Shown here: positions 6,199 through 16,903 of the stretch, in pieces | Layout of the letters: the number at the start of each line of letters is the position of its first letter | Position numbering within the stretch: position 1 is the stretch's first letter | Assembly: GCF_009687885.1 (NCBI RefSeq) | Contig: NZ_BLAF01000027.1 | Location: 27,428 to 91,427 of the forward strand | DNA: 64,000 nt | Direction of reading: 5' to 3' | Source of the DNA: Acrocarpospora pleiomorpha | GTDB taxonomy: Bacteria > Actinomycetota > Actinomycetes > Streptosporangiales > Streptosporangiaceae | Notes under the pieces: model-generated | Told to the model about the DNA's origin: nothing | What the model saw: only the letters and a program-made list of their open reading frames with translations | The model's database searches: none | Program-made: the position numbers and the translations under genes

Positions 6199-7452
6199 GT
6201 GGAACGGTCGGGGACGCGGGGGGCGGCCTTCGCGCTGGCGGGGCTGGGTGTCCTGCTGATCGTGGTGGTGGCGGTGACGACGCCGTGGCAGGTGCTCTCC
6301 GGCGCGCCCGCGGCGGAGCCGGATCCGGCGCGGGACTTCAGCGCTCAGGAGATCGCCCGCGCCCAGGCCTTCGACGTGGCGACCAGTGTTCCGTCCTACC
6401 TGTCGCTGGGCGTGACGCTGCTGGTGGCGGGCGTGCTGGTGCTCACGCCGTTCGGCACCCGGGCGCTGGCCCGGCTCAGGGGCCCGTGGTGGGTGCGGGT
6501 CCTGATCGGGGTGGTCGCCGTCTATGGCGTCTCGCTGGCGCTGAAATGGCCGCTCGGCATGTGGCTCGAGACCGTTCTCCGGGAGTATGGCCTGTCCACC
6601 CAGACGTGGGCGGCCTGGACGGGGGACCGGCTCAAGAACTTCGGCCTGCAGGTGGCGCTCTCGGCGATCATGATCCTTGTCGTGGTGGCGCTGGCCAGGA
6701 AGTGGCCCAGGCGCTGGTGGATTCCGGCCTCGGCGGGCGCCTTCGTGCTCACCGTCGGGCTGTCGTTCGCCTATCCGGTGCTGGTCGAGCCCGTGTTCAA
6801 CGACTTCGCGCCACTCCCCGCCGGGCAGCTGCGCACCGATCTGCTCGCCATGGCGGAGCGGGACGGCGTTCCGGTGAACGATGTGCTCGTGGCGGACGCG
6901 TCCCGGCGGACCACCGCGCTCAACGCGTACGTGTCCGGGTTCGGGGCGACGCGCAGGATCGTGGTGTACGACAACCTGCTCAAGGAACCCGCGAAGGAGA
7001 CCGAGCTGATCGTCGCTCACGAGCTCGGCCACGCCAAGAACGGTGACGTCCTCTACGGCACGCTGGTCGGAGGCCTCGGGGCGGCCCTCGGCACCTGCCT
7101 GCTGTTCCTGGTGGCCCAGGGCCTGGGCCGCCGGACGGAGGTCCCCACCCTCGGAGATCCCCGGGCAGTCGGCCTGCTGGTCGGACTCATCTCACTCGGC
7201 ACGTTCCTATCCGGACCCGCGCAGAACCTGGTGAGCAGACACATCGAGGCCCGCGCTGACGCCCATGCCCTGGAACTGACCCGAGACCCGGTCACCTTCA
7301 CCACCATGCAGAAACGCCTGGCCACCAGAAACATCTCCGACTTGTCCCCAGACATCGTCGAATATGTGCTCTACGTCTCACACCCGACGGCTCCCCAGCG
7401 CATCGCCATGGCGCGCTCCTGGGCCCTCCTGAACGGCGCCAACGAACCGTGA
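6199..7452 (+). CDS. M48-family membrane metallopeptidase (Ste24/CAAX protease-like)
   Basis: A 417-residue integral membrane zinc endopeptidase. The HExxH motif is HELGH at residues 274-278, followed by the M48 pattern ending in ARADAHALE, which supplies the third zinc ligand. Hydrophobic segments lie near residues 10-30, 70-90, 100-120, 155-175 and 180-195 before the catalytic part, with more after it. The layout resembles Ste24/CAAX-processing proteases rather than the shorter HtpX. Bacterial roles are mostly membrane-protein quality control. I chose GTG 6199, with GGGGGAGGTGG just upstream; the frame stays open further upstream only because it runs through the 62-bp repeats. Confidence 0.92.
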   Translation: MERSGTRGAAFALAGLGVLLIVVVAVTTPWQVLSGAPAAEPDPARDFSAQEIARAQAFDVATSVPSYLSLGVTLLVAGVLVLTPFGTRALARLRGPWWVRVLIGVVAVYGVSLALKWPLGMWLETVLREYGLSTQTWAAWTGDRLKNFGLQVALSAIMILVVVALARKWPRRWWIPASAGAFVLTVGLSFAYPVLVEPVFNDFAPLPAGQLRTDLLAMAERDGVPVNDVLVADASRRTTALNAYVSGFGATRRIVVYDNLLKEPAKETELIVAHELGHAKNGDVLYGTLVGGLGAALGTCLLFLVAQGLGRRTEVPTLGDPRAVGLLVGLISLGTFLSGPAQNLVSRHIEARADAHALELTRDPVTFTTMQKRLATRNISDLSPDIVEYVLYVSHPTAPQRIAMARSWALLNGANEP

Positions 7453-7483
7453 CCCCGGCCAGGGCCACAGGACGGAGGCCCGC

Positions 7484-8608
7484 GTGGGTCGGACGCTGAT
7501 TGTCACCAATGACTTTCCGCCGCGGCCTGGGGGTATTCAGTCGTTTGTGCATGCGCTCGCGTCTCGGCGGCCGCCTGGGTCGGTGGTGGTGTACGCGCCG
7601 CGGTGGCCGGGGGATGGGGAGTTCGATGCGCGGCAGCCGTACGAGGTGGTGCGGCATCCGGGGAAGTTGATGTTGCCGACGCGGGATGTCGCGCGGCGGG
7701 CGGCTCGGCTGGTGGAGCCGGGTACCACGGTGGTGTTCGGGGCCGCCGCCCCGCTCGGTCTGGTCAGTCCCGCGCTCCGGGCCGCTGGAGCCGAGCGGGT
7801 GATCATGTTGACGCATGGCCATGAGGCGTCCTGGGCTCGACTGCCGATCGCCCGTGATCTCCTGCGCCGGATCGGCGAGCATGCCGACATCGTCACCTAT
7901 CTGGGTGCGTACACTCGCGCGCGGCTCAGGACGCAGATCCCCGGGGCCAAGCTGGTGCGGCTGGCGCCCGGTGTCGACACCGGCCTGTTCCGCCCGGGCG
8001 CGGGTGGCGCTCAGGTCCGGGCGAACCTCGGCCTGACCGGCCGCCCGGTCGTGGTCTGCGTCTCCCGCCTGGTCCCGCGCAAGGGCCAGGACATGCTGAT
8101 CAAAGCCTGGCCCCACGTCCTGGCCCGGGTCCCGGACGCCGCCCTGCTGCTCGTCGGCGGCGGCCCCGCCCGCAAATCCCTGGATCGCGCCGCCGCCGTG
8201 CACCGCGACAGCGTCGTCATCACCGGAGCCGTGCCGTGGTCGGCGCTGCCCGCCCACTACGACGCCGGCGACGTCTTCGCCATGCCCTGCCGTACCCGCC
8301 TGGCGGGCATCGACGTCGAAGGCCTGGGCATCGTCTACCTGGAAGCCTCCGCCACCGGCCTCCCCGTGGTGGCCGGCTCCTCCGGCGGCGCCCCCGACGC
8401 CGTCCGCCACGGCGAGACCGGCCTCGTCGTCGACGGCACCGAACCCCACGCCATCGCCACCGCCCTGCTCACCCTGCTCCAGGACCCCGCCACCGCCCGC
8501 ACCATGGGCGAACGCGGCCGCGCCTGGATCGAACGCGAATGGACCTGGAACCAGGTAGCCGCCCGCTTCGCCACCCTGCTCCTGGACCGCCGCTCGGGTG
8601 TCTCCTGA
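7484..8608 (+). CDS. pimB: Phosphatidylinositol monomannoside mannosyltransferase (PimB-type GT4)
   Basis: A 374-residue GT-B glycosyltransferase of family 4. The N-terminus LIVTNDFPPRPGGIQSFVH is the characteristic opening of PimB, which adds the second mannose to phosphatidylinositol monomannoside from GDP-mannose on the inner face of the membrane. The C-terminal donor domain has SRLVPRKGQD and an E-x7-E-like motif in GIVYLEASATGLPVVAG. PIM lipids are typical of actinobacterial envelopes. The start is GTG 7484, just after the M48 gene. The stop is two bases from the end of the convergent acyl-CoA ligase gene, so no separate terminator fits between them. The PimB assignment is by motif; other GT4 mannosyltransferases are possible. 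Confidence 0.85.
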   Translation: MGRTLIVTNDFPPRPGGIQSFVHALASRRPPGSVVVYAPRWPGDGEFDARQPYEVVRHPGKLMLPTRDVARRAARLVEPGTTVVFGAAAPLGLVSPALRAAGAERVIMLTHGHEASWARLPIARDLLRRIGEHADIVTYLGAYTRARLRTQIPGAKLVRLAPGVDTGLFRPGAGGAQVRANLGLTGRPVVVCVSRLVPRKGQDMLIKAWPHVLARVPDAALLLVGGGPARKSLDRAAAVHRDSVVITGAVPWSALPAHYDAGDVFAMPCRTRLAGIDVEGLGIVYLEASATGLPVVAGSSGGAPDAVRHGETGLVVDGTEPHAIATALLTLLQDPATARTMGERGRAWIEREWTWNQVAARFATLLLDRRSGVS

Positions 8609-8610
8609 CG

Positions 8611-10359
<1,749 letters not shown>

Positions 10360-10554
10360 GGTCACTCCTTTGGGGCACCGCTGGGTAAGTTTTGCACCGG
10401 ACGCTACCGCGAGAAGTTACGCGTTGGTAGGTCCGTCACCCAGGCGTTATCCGGGCGATTTCACGCTATCAGCCCGAATATGGATCATGGCTGCGACGCG
10501 CAGGCCCGAGCCGGGACCAGGCCCGGCGGCAGGTGTTTGGTTAGGATTGCGGGC

Positions 10555-11322
10555 ATGCGGATCAACGTCGTCAGCGACGTCCACGGGCGGGCCGACGCGC
10601 TGGCCCGCGCGGGCGAGGGCGCCGACGCCCTGATCTGCCTGGGGGATCTGCTCCTGTTCGTCGACTACGCCGACCACTCGCAGGGCATCTTCCCCGACCT
10701 GTTCGGCGCGGACAGAGCCAGCGAATACGTCGGTCTTCGCACGGCCAGGCGGTTCGACGAGGCCAGGGCCCTGTCGGCCGCCCTGTGGGCGGAGCGGGGC
10801 GGCGACCCGCGCGAGCACATCGAGATCGCCGTCCGCGCGCAGTACGCGGAGATATTCGCCGCCATGCCCACCCCCGCCTACCTCACCTACGGCAACGTGG
10901 ACCTGCCCCGTCTCTGGACTGAGTACGCCCGCCCGGGCCACCAGATCCTGGACGGGCAGACGGTCGAGATCGGCGGGCTGACCTTCGGGTTCGTCGGCGG
11001 CGGGCTGCGCACCACCTACCGCACGCCGTACGAGATCGACGACGAGGAGTATGCGCGCAAGGTCGACGCGCTCGGCCACGTGGACGTGCTCTGCAGCCAC
11101 ATCCCCCCGGCCGTCCCCGAGCTCCTGTACGACACCGTCGCCCGGCGGTTCGAACGCGGCAGCGAGGCCACCCTGGCGGCCATCCGCCGCATCCAGCCGA
11201 GGTTCGCGCTGTTCGGCCACGTGCACCAGCCACTGGCGCGCCGCACCAGAATCGGCCGCACCGAATGCGTAAATGTCGGGCATTTCCGGGGTCGTGGCAC
11301 GCCGTTCACTCTCGAATGGTGA
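10555..11322 (+). CDS. Calcineurin-like metallophosphoesterase
   Basis: A 255-residue cytoplasmic phosphoesterase. The metal-binding motifs appear in order: VVSDVHG near residue 5, CLGDLLL near 28, TYGNVD near 108, CSHIPP near 177, and FGHVHQ near 221. This set identifies the calcineurin-like family; substrates range from cyclic nucleotides to phosphoproteins and cannot be read from the sequence. ATG 10555 is the first start consistent with the conserved N-terminus; the frame is open for a long way upstream only as the antisense of the acyl-CoA ligase gene. It heads a same-strand run of genes up to the glucokinase. Confidence 0.88.
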   Translation: MRINVVSDVHGRADALARAGEGADALICLGDLLLFVDYADHSQGIFPDLFGADRASEYVGLRTARRFDEARALSAALWAERGGDPREHIEIAVRAQYAEIFAAMPTPAYLTYGNVDLPRLWTEYARPGHQILDGQTVEIGGLTFGFVGGGLRTTYRTPYEIDDEEYARKVDALGHVDVLCSHIPPAVPELLYDTVARRFERGSEATLAAIRRIQPRFALFGHVHQPLARRTRIGRTECVNVGHFRGRGTPFTLEW

Positions 11323-11336
11323 AGTACGGTTAGCCC

Positions 11337-11798
11337 ATGGCTGATCGCACCACGTCGAGCATCACGATCGGCGCAAACCCGTCGACCATCATGACCGTGA
11401 TCGCCGACTTCCCGGCATATCCCCAATGGGCCGGCCAGGTGAAGTCGGCGCAGGTCCTGAGCGACGACGCGGAGGGCCGGCCGCGGACCGTCAGGTTCGT
11501 CCTGGACGCGGGCGTGATCAGCGATGAGTACACGCTGGAATACGACTGGGACGACGCCGCCGTCAGCTGGCACATCGTCGACAGCGGCCGGATGGTGTCC
11601 GGCCTCACCGGCAGTTACCGCCTGGCCGAGCGGGGCGGCGGCACCGAGGTGACCTACGAGCTGGCGGTGGACCTCAAGGTGCCGATGATCGGCATGATCA
11701 AGCGCAAAGCCGAGAAGGTCATCATCGACACGGCCCTGAAGGGGCTGAAGAAACGCGTCGAGAGTGAAGGTAATTCAGAAGGAGCCCGGCGCCGTTGA
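11337..11798 (+). CDS. SRPBCC (START-like) lipid-binding family protein
   Basis: A 153-residue helix-grip protein. Recognisable features are ITIGANPSTIMTVIADFPAYPQW at the start (helix 1 and the FPxYPxW motif), the central beta sheet, and the long C-terminal helix ending KRVES. Members bind hydrophobic ligands in a deep cavity. The gene begins 14 bp after the phosphoesterase gene. The last ten residues and the TGA stop are not native to the family: they are read from a ~90 bp inverted-repeat element (11765-11855) that has apparently inserted into the 3' end of the gene. Function is probably intact because the domain is complete before it. Confidence 0.85.
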   Translation: MADRTTSSITIGANPSTIMTVIADFPAYPQWAGQVKSAQVLSDDAEGRPRTVRFVLDAGVISDEYTLEYDWDDAAVSWHIVDSGRMVSGLTGSYRLAERGGGTEVTYELAVDLKVPMIGMIKRKAEKVIIDTALKGLKKRVESEGNSEGARRR

Positions 11799-11855
11799 AG
11801 CGAGTCACCTGCCTGGGGCGAAGCGATCGACGGGCGAGCTTTTGAATTACCTTCA
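11765..11855 (+). mobile_element. 91-bp inverted-repeat element, copy A (MITE-like)
   Basis: A perfect 13-bp terminal inverted repeat, TGAAGGTAATTCA (11765-11777) and TGAATTACCTTCA (11843-11855), encloses 65 bp. The interior shares AAGGAGCCCGGCGC (11779-11792), GAGTC and GGGCGA-CTTT with a second element on the opposite strand at 21848-21937. The element supplies the stop codon of the SRPBCC gene and ends four bases before the ATG of the ArsA-like gene. No clear target duplication can be seen. It may be a miniature transposable element or a mobile structured RNA. Confidence 0.75.
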
Positions 11856-11859
11856 GAGC

Positions 11860-13008
11860 ATGAGGGTCCTGCTCTTCACGGGGAAGGGCGGCGTCGGCAA
11901 GACCACCGCCGCCGCGGCCACGGCGACGCTCGCCGCCAGGCGCGGCCTCAAGACGCTGGTCGTGTCCACCGACACCGCGCACTCCCTGGCCGACGCGCTG
12001 GCCGTGCCGCCCTCCGACGAACCGGTCGAAGCCGCGCCCGGCCTCTACCTGCAGCAGGTCGACACCCAGCGCTCGCTCGAACGGCACTGGGGCGAGCTGC
12101 AGGACTACGCCAGGGCGGCCTTCCACGAGCTCGGCCTGGACGAGATCACCTCCGAGGAGGTGACCGTGCTGCCGGGCGCCGAGGAGATCATCGCGCTGCT
12201 GGAACTGCGCGAGCAGGCCCGCACCGGCCGGTGGGACGTGATCGTCGTGGACTGCGCGCCGACCGCCGAGACGCTCCGCCTGCTGGCCCTGCCGGAGGCG
12301 CTGGACTGGCACGTCAGCCGCCTGCTGCCGGTCGGGCGGCGGCTGCTGAAGGCGCTCGGCCCGCTCGTTCGCCACGTCGCCAAGGTCAGCGCGCCCGAGG
12401 AGAGCGTGCTCTCGGCCGGCGAACGCCTGCACCGCGGCCTGATGGCCGTCCGCGAACTCCTCACCGGCGACAACACCTCCGTCCGCCTGGTGCTCACCCC
12501 CGAGGCCGTCGTCGTCGCCGAGGCCCGCCGCACCCTCACCTCCCTCAGCCTGTACGGCTACCGCGTGGACGCCGTCATCGCCAACCGCGTCTTCCCCGCC
12601 GGCGGCGCCGACGAATGGCGCTCCCGCTGGGTCGAAGCCCAGACCAGGCAGCTGGCCGACGTGCACGCCTCGTTCGCGCCGCTGCCCATCCTGACCGTGC
12701 CGTACCTGCCCGCGGAACCGGTCGGCATCGACGCCCTGGCCGAGGTCGGCGACGCCCTGTACGGCGAGCACGACCCCTTCGCCACCCCCACCGGCGAACC
12801 CCCGATGCGCATCGGCGCCGACGAACTCACCCTCTGGCTCCCCCTCGCCGACAAATCCGACATCGACCTGGCCCGCAAGCGCGACGAGCTCATCGTCACC
12901 GCGGGCTCCTACCGCCGGGTCATCGCGCTCCCGGCCGCCCTCGCCCGCCGGACGGTCGCCTCGGCGGCGCTCCAGGACGGCCACCTCCGGGTAACGTTCG
13001 AGATATGA
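11860..13008 (+). CDS. ArsA-family ATPase
   Basis: A 382-residue cytoplasmic ATPase of the ArsA/Get3 class. The deviant Walker A is FTGKGGVGKTT with GKGGVGKT at residues 8-15; Switch I lies at STDTAHSLADAL and Switch II-like VDCAPTAETLRLL near residue 130. Actinomycetes carry ArsA-like ATPases unlinked to arsenic genes, and no arsB, arsC or arsR is nearby, so arsenite transport is not supported. The start ATG 11860 is chosen because the family begins with MRxLLFTGKGGVGKT; upstream codons in frame belong to the inverted-repeat element, and no good ribosome binding site is present between that element and the ATG. The stop overlaps the ATG of the next gene (ATGA), implying coupled translation. 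Confidence 0.9.
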   Translation: MRVLLFTGKGGVGKTTAAAATATLAARRGLKTLVVSTDTAHSLADALAVPPSDEPVEAAPGLYLQQVDTQRSLERHWGELQDYARAAFHELGLDEITSEEVTVLPGAEEIIALLELREQARTGRWDVIVVDCAPTAETLRLLALPEALDWHVSRLLPVGRRLLKALGPLVRHVAKVSAPEESVLSAGERLHRGLMAVRELLTGDNTSVRLVLTPEAVVVAEARRTLTSLSLYGYRVDAVIANRVFPAGGADEWRSRWVEAQTRQLADVHASFAPLPILTVPYLPAEPVGIDALAEVGDALYGEHDPFATPTGEPPMRIGADELTLWLPLADKSDIDLARKRDELIVTAGSYRRVIALPAALARRTVASAALQDGHLRVTFEI

Positions 13009-13418
13009 CGGAAAGCAATGATCGGCCGGATCCGCTGGGTTCCGCCGCTGAAGAGGCGATGAAGTTTCTCGACTCGCTGCAGCAGCGGGTGGGCCGGGAG
13101 CTCGGCAAAGGGTTCGTCAAGGGCGCCGGGAGCGGGCTCGGCAACGCGTTCGGCAGCGGCGGGAGCCGCGGCAGGCAACAGGATGTGTGGGGGGAGGCGG
13201 TTTCCGGGCATGATCACGAGGAGTACATCTGCCGGGCCTGCCCGGTCTGCCGGGTCATCGCCGCGCGGAAGGAGTCGGGCGGCGACGTCGCCGACCACCT
13301 GATCGCGGCGGGTGGCGAGCTCCTCGCCGCCTTCCGGCAGGCGGTCGACTCCCTGCAGCGCCCGGCCTCGTCCCGGCGGCACGATGACTCGCGGGTAGAG
13401 CACATCGATCTGGGCTGA
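13005..13418 (+). CDS. Small CxxC protein (DUF5304-like)
   Basis: A 137-residue protein of unknown function that resembles the DUF5304 proteins encoded beside glucokinase in streptomycetes. The N-terminal part has a predicted helix (AAEEAMKFLDSLQQRV) and a Gly/Ser-rich linker; a CRACPVC motif in the middle could bind zinc or act as a redox pair, and a second helix near the C-terminus includes LAAFRQAVDSL. It starts inside the stop codon of the ArsA-like gene (ATGA) and ends 18 bp before the glucokinase gene, so the three are very likely one transcript. Confidence 0.8.
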   Translation: MTESNDRPDPLGSAAEEAMKFLDSLQQRVGRELGKGFVKGAGSGLGNAFGSGGSRGRQQDVWGEAVSGHDHEEYICRACPVCRVIAARKESGGDVADHLIAAGGELLAAFRQAVDSLQRPASSRRHDDSRVEHIDLG

Positions 13419-13436
13419 CACCGGAAGAGGGACGGC

Positions 13437-14381
13437 ATGACGCTGAGCATCGGCATCGACATCGGCGGCACGAAGGTCGCGGCCGGGGTGGTGGACGACG
13501 ACGGGAAGATCGTCGAAAGCCTGCTCCGGCCCACCCCCGCCGACAATCCCGAGCTGGTGGCGGGCGTCGTGGCGGAGGCGATCAAGGAGCTGGCCTCCCG
13601 GCACGAGGTCGAGGCGGTGGGCGTCGGCGCGGCCGGGTTCGTGGACGAGACCCGGTCGGTCGTCCGGTTCGCCCCCAACCTGGCCTGGCGCGAGGAGCCG
13701 CTGCAGAAGAAGGTCGCCGATCTGGTCGGGCTGCCGGTGGTGGTGGAGAACGACGCCAACGCGACCGCCTGGGGCGAATACCGCTTCGGGGCCGGGCGCG
13801 GCGAGACGCACGTCGTGTGCGTCACGGTCGGGACCGGCATCGGCGGCGGCGTCGTGGTCGGCGGCGCGCTGTATCGCGGCCGCTGGGGGATGGGCGGCGA
13901 GCTCGGCCACATCCAGAGCGTGCCCGACGGCAAACGCTGCGGCTGCGGCAACCTCGGCTGCTGGGAGCAGTACGCGAGCGGCAACGCCCTGGTCGGCGAG
14001 GCCCGCCGCCTGGCCACCACCGACCCCGGCCGCGCGTCCGTCCTGCTGGAGATCGCCGGCGGCACGCCCGAGCGGATCGAGGGTCCCGAGATCACCGAGG
14101 CGGCCCGGGCGGGCGACCCGGTCGCGCTCGAAGCCTACGCCTGGCTGGCCGGGTGGATCGGCCAGGGCCTCGCGGACCTGGCGGCGGTGCTGGATCCCGG
14201 CTGCTTCATCATGGGCGGCGGCGTCTCCGCGGCGGCCGACCTGTGGCTGGACGGCGTGAAGGAGTCCTTCACCGAACGCCTGACCGGCCGGGGGCATCGC
14301 CCGCTCGCCGACATCAGGACCGCCGAGCTCGGGCCGTCCGCCGGCTTGGTGGGGGCGGCCGACCTCGCTCGGATGCCGTGA
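13437..14381 (+). CDS. glkA: ROK-family glucokinase
   Basis: A 314-residue cytoplasmic sugar kinase. The phosphate motif GIDIGGTKVAAGVVD opens the protein, ENDANATAWGE near residue 105 carries the catalytic Asp, and CGCGNLGCWEQYASG near residue 167 is the zinc-binding ROK signature. This is the type of glucokinase that phosphorylates glucose with ATP and mediates carbon catabolite repression in Streptomyces. The GAAGAGGGACGGC sequence before ATG 13437 includes a usable ribosome site. It sits at the end of the ArsA-like/CxxC operon. Confidence 0.93.
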   Translation: MTLSIGIDIGGTKVAAGVVDDDGKIVESLLRPTPADNPELVAGVVAEAIKELASRHEVEAVGVGAAGFVDETRSVVRFAPNLAWREEPLQKKVADLVGLPVVVENDANATAWGEYRFGAGRGETHVVCVTVGTGIGGGVVVGGALYRGRWGMGGELGHIQSVPDGKRCGCGNLGCWEQYASGNALVGEARRLATTDPGRASVLLEIAGGTPERIEGPEITEAARAGDPVALEAYAWLAGWIGQGLADLAAVLDPGCFIMGGGVSAAADLWLDGVKESFTERLTGRGHRPLADIRTAELGPSAGLVGAADLARMP

Positions 14382-14451
14382 ACGCGGACGAGTCCGGCAC
14401 CACCTCGCCTTCCGCGTCGCCTAGATTTGCCGGGTCTGTTGGTGTGAACTG

Positions 14452-15147
14452 GTGATCAGGGTCGCGTCCTACAACGTGCGCGCGCTGCGTGACGATCGCG
14501 GCGCGCTGGCCCGGGTCATCGCCGTCCTCCGATCCGACGTGCTGTGCGTTCAGGAAGTCCCGCCCTTCTACCTGTGGTGGCGGCGGCGCGCCCTGCCCAG
14601 GGTCACCGGAATGCGGCTGGCGGCGGGCGGCTGCACCAGCGGCGTGGCCGTCCTGGTCGGCCCCCGCGCCCGCGTCGCGCACGTCGAGCACCACCGGCTG
14701 CGGTGGTTCTTCGGGCTGGAATGGCGAGCGATGGCCATTGCCATCGTGGAGGTCGAGGGAACCCGCCTGGCCGTCGGTTCGGTCCATCTGGATCTCCACT
14801 CGGGCGCCCGGATGTGGCACATCACCGAGGTGGCCGCCCGGATCCAAGCCGTCGCCGCCGAGCATGACGCCTTCCCCGTGCTGGCCGGCGACTTCAACGA
14901 GCAGCCCACCGAACCGGCCTGGCGATACCTGTCCCGCCGTTTCACCGACGGCTACGCGGTCGCCCCGCGCGGGGACGGTTTCACCTTCACGGCAGGGAAG
15001 CCCGAGAAGCGCATCGACGCCATCTTCGCCGGTCCTGGCCTGACCGTGCACGCCTGCGGCGACGCCGACGAGATCCCCGCCTTCGAGGACCTGCGCGCCG
15101 CCACCGACCACCGGCCCGTGGCGGCGGAGATCTCCCGGTCCGTCTGA
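14452..15147 (+). CDS. Endonuclease/exonuclease/phosphatase family protein
   Basis: A 231-residue metal-dependent phosphodiesterase-fold protein. Family motifs appear as VASYNVRAL at the N-terminus, VLCVQEVPP near residue 30, AGDFNEQP near residue 145 (Asp and Asn of the active site) and the C-terminal RIDAIF and TDHRPVAAEI. It could act on DNA, phosphoinositides or sphingolipids; no signal peptide is visible, so the cytoplasm is likely. The start is GTG 14452, 70 bp after the glucokinase gene. Confidence 0.85.
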   Translation: MIRVASYNVRALRDDRGALARVIAVLRSDVLCVQEVPPFYLWWRRRALPRVTGMRLAAGGCTSGVAVLVGPRARVAHVEHHRLRWFFGLEWRAMAIAIVEVEGTRLAVGSVHLDLHSGARMWHITEVAARIQAVAAEHDAFPVLAGDFNEQPTEPAWRYLSRRFTDGYAVAPRGDGFTFTAGKPEKRIDAIFAGPGLTVHACGDADEIPAFEDLRAATDHRPVAAEISRSV

Positions 15148-15302
15148 CGCCGTGAAAGTGGATCTTGAGGGCGGGTGAAGGCCCGGCGGACGACGCTTCC
15201 CCCGGGTCGTTTGAGGATTCGGGCGGATAGAACTGTCGCGTTTTGGGGGCGGAAATGGCGTCTCTCGCCCCCGGACGGGCGGTCGGCCCGTACGATTCCC
15301 CT

Positions 15303-16433
15303 ATGACCCGCTGCCTGACTCGGCGCGTGGTGCCGTTGTGTGGGCTTCTCACCGGGCTTCTGGCCGGGCAACTACCTCACGTAACATCGGTCGCGCACGC
15401 TCAGCCGTCTCCCACCCGCCCCAGGGCGGTCGCCGACGAGATCGTCCGGCAGGCCACGTCCGCGCGCCTGGGCAACGGGAGCTCGCTCTCCGACGTGGCC
15501 GCGCTGTCCGAAACCGACGTGTGGGCGGTCGGGCAGGAGGGCATCTGGGACGTCTGGCAGAACCGGGGCGTGGTGACCCGGTGGGACGGGCGATCCTGGA
15601 CCGAGGTGGGGGCCCGGGGCGATGTCACCGGCGTCGGGCCGCTGCGGTCGATCAGTGCGGTGTCGGCCACCGAGTTGTGGGTGGTCGGGGACGGGCACGA
15701 CGGGGTGCCGTACATCGGGAAAGGCGGGCGCGGCGGGTTCGATCGGGTGATCGTGCCGGCGGTGCGGGGCGGGGACTGGCTGCGGGCGGTGGCGGCGCAG
15801 CCGGGGCGGGTGGTCACGGTCGGAAGCCGGGGCGGGCGCAGCTTGATCGCGACCGGCGCGGGCAGCTGGACCGCCACGATCGGGCCCGCGGGCGCGCTGC
15901 ACGGGGTGGCGCTGTCCGGCAAGGACGGCTGGGCGGTGGGCGACACCGGGTCGCGGCCGCTGGTGATGCGGCTGACCGGGAGCGGATGGAAGTCCGTGTC
16001 CGTGCCCGCGATCAAGGGCGGGTATCTCCGGGACGTCTACCTGCAGAGCGCCAAGCGGGCGGTCGCGGTCGGCGGGGTCTTCCACGGCGAGGAGGGCATC
16101 GAGCCGCTGATCCTGCGCTGGGACGGCAAACGCTGGACCAAGGACGAGCTCCCGATCGCCGAGGCCGAACTCTACGGCGTGACCGGCGACGGAGAAGGCG
16201 GCTTCTGGGCCTCCGGCTACGACCCGGCCCGCCCGGACGAGGCGTTCCTGGTCAAGTTCACCGGCCGCCGCTGGGAACCGCTGCGCGGCGAGCCCGCCAC
16301 CAGCCAGCGCACGGTCCGGCTCCAGGCCGTGACCCGGATCGGCGACTTGACCATGGCCGTCGGCCACGTCCTGGACAAAGCCAACCGCTACGGCGACCTG
16401 GTCGAAACCTTCGGCCCGGCAGCTGAACGTTAG
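15303..16433 (+). CDS. Secreted beta-propeller-like protein
   Basis: A 376-residue exported protein. The signal peptide spans residues about 1-36 (two Arg, then a hydrophobic stretch ending near VAHA-QPS). The rest consists of repeated short motifs of the type DVWAVGQ, ELWVVGDG, DGWAVGD and GGFWASGYD followed by RWDGRSWT-like strands, which predicts a propeller of WAVG-type blades, common in actinomycete exported proteins. No catalytic residues are evident; ligand or wall binding is possible. ATG 15303 is chosen over the upstream in-frame ATGs because it immediately precedes the signal peptide. Its stop overlaps the end of the convergent next gene by four bases. Confidence 0.8.
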   Translation: MTRCLTRRVVPLCGLLTGLLAGQLPHVTSVAHAQPSPTRPRAVADEIVRQATSARLGNGSSLSDVAALSETDVWAVGQEGIWDVWQNRGVVTRWDGRSWTEVGARGDVTGVGPLRSISAVSATELWVVGDGHDGVPYIGKGGRGGFDRVIVPAVRGGDWLRAVAAQPGRVVTVGSRGGRSLIATGAGSWTATIGPAGALHGVALSGKDGWAVGDTGSRPLVMRLTGSGWKSVSVPAIKGGYLRDVYLQSAKRAVAVGGVFHGEEGIEPLILRWDGKRWTKDELPIAEAELYGVTGDGEGGFWASGYDPARPDEAFLVKFTGRRWEPLRGEPATSQRTVRLQAVTRIGDLTMAVGHVLDKANRYGDLVETFGPAAER

Positions 16434-16891
16434 ACGACGGCGCCGTCGTCCCAGCCGGAGTCGTTCGGCGGGCCGTCCCCCATCCGCACCACCAGCGCCA
16501 CGAACCCGCCGATGAAGGCCGCGACCGCGGCGAACACGATCCACGGATCCATCGGCCAGCTCAGCAGCGCCGCCAGCAGCAGGTAGGCGGGGCCGCCGAA
16601 CAGCGCCAGCCAGGACGCCTTCGTGAGCGCGTCCGCTTTGGGCAGCGGCGGCGGAGGAGGCGGGATGTAGTGGTCGTTGTCGTCATCGACCTGTGCGGGC
16701 TGAGCCTCCGCGGCGTCGTCCTCCGCGTCCTCGGAGTCCACCGCGCCGGCGGGCTCGCCGTCCGCCTCCACGGTCGCCGGCACGTTCTCCCGATCCGGCC
16801 ATGGCTGATCGGCCGAGCCGTTGTCGGGTGTGTCGTTATATGAGGCGACGATCTGACGCCAGACCTCGTCCTCATCACTCTGTGGCGTCAC
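16430..16891 (-). CDS. Small membrane protein with acidic N-terminus
   Basis: A 153-residue protein. The first 75 residues are acidic and disordered, ending with a run of eight Pro/Ile-Pro residues, and probably face the cytoplasm. Two hydrophobic helices follow at about 91-113 and 117-138, then a short polar tail. I recognise no named family, though Pro-rich linkers with two C-terminal helices are common in actinomycete membrane proteins of unknown role. The gene is convergent with the propeller gene and lies 13 bp downstream of the esterase gene on the same strand, so the two may be co-transcribed. Confidence 0.75.
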   Translation of the reverse strand: MTPQSDEDEVWRQIVASYNDTPDNGSADQPWPDRENVPATVEADGEPAGAVDSEDAEDDAAEAQPAQVDDDNDHYIPPPPPPLPKADALTKASWLALFGGPAYLLLAALLSWPMDPWIVFAAVAAFIGGFVALVVRMGDGPPNDSGWDDGAVV

Positions 16892-16903
16892 ATCGATCCC
16901 AGG

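Noticed and set aside
11860-13008. Arsenite efflux ATPase
   Set aside because: The ArsA fold is clear, but no ars gene is nearby and such ATPases are common in actinomycetes for other purposes.
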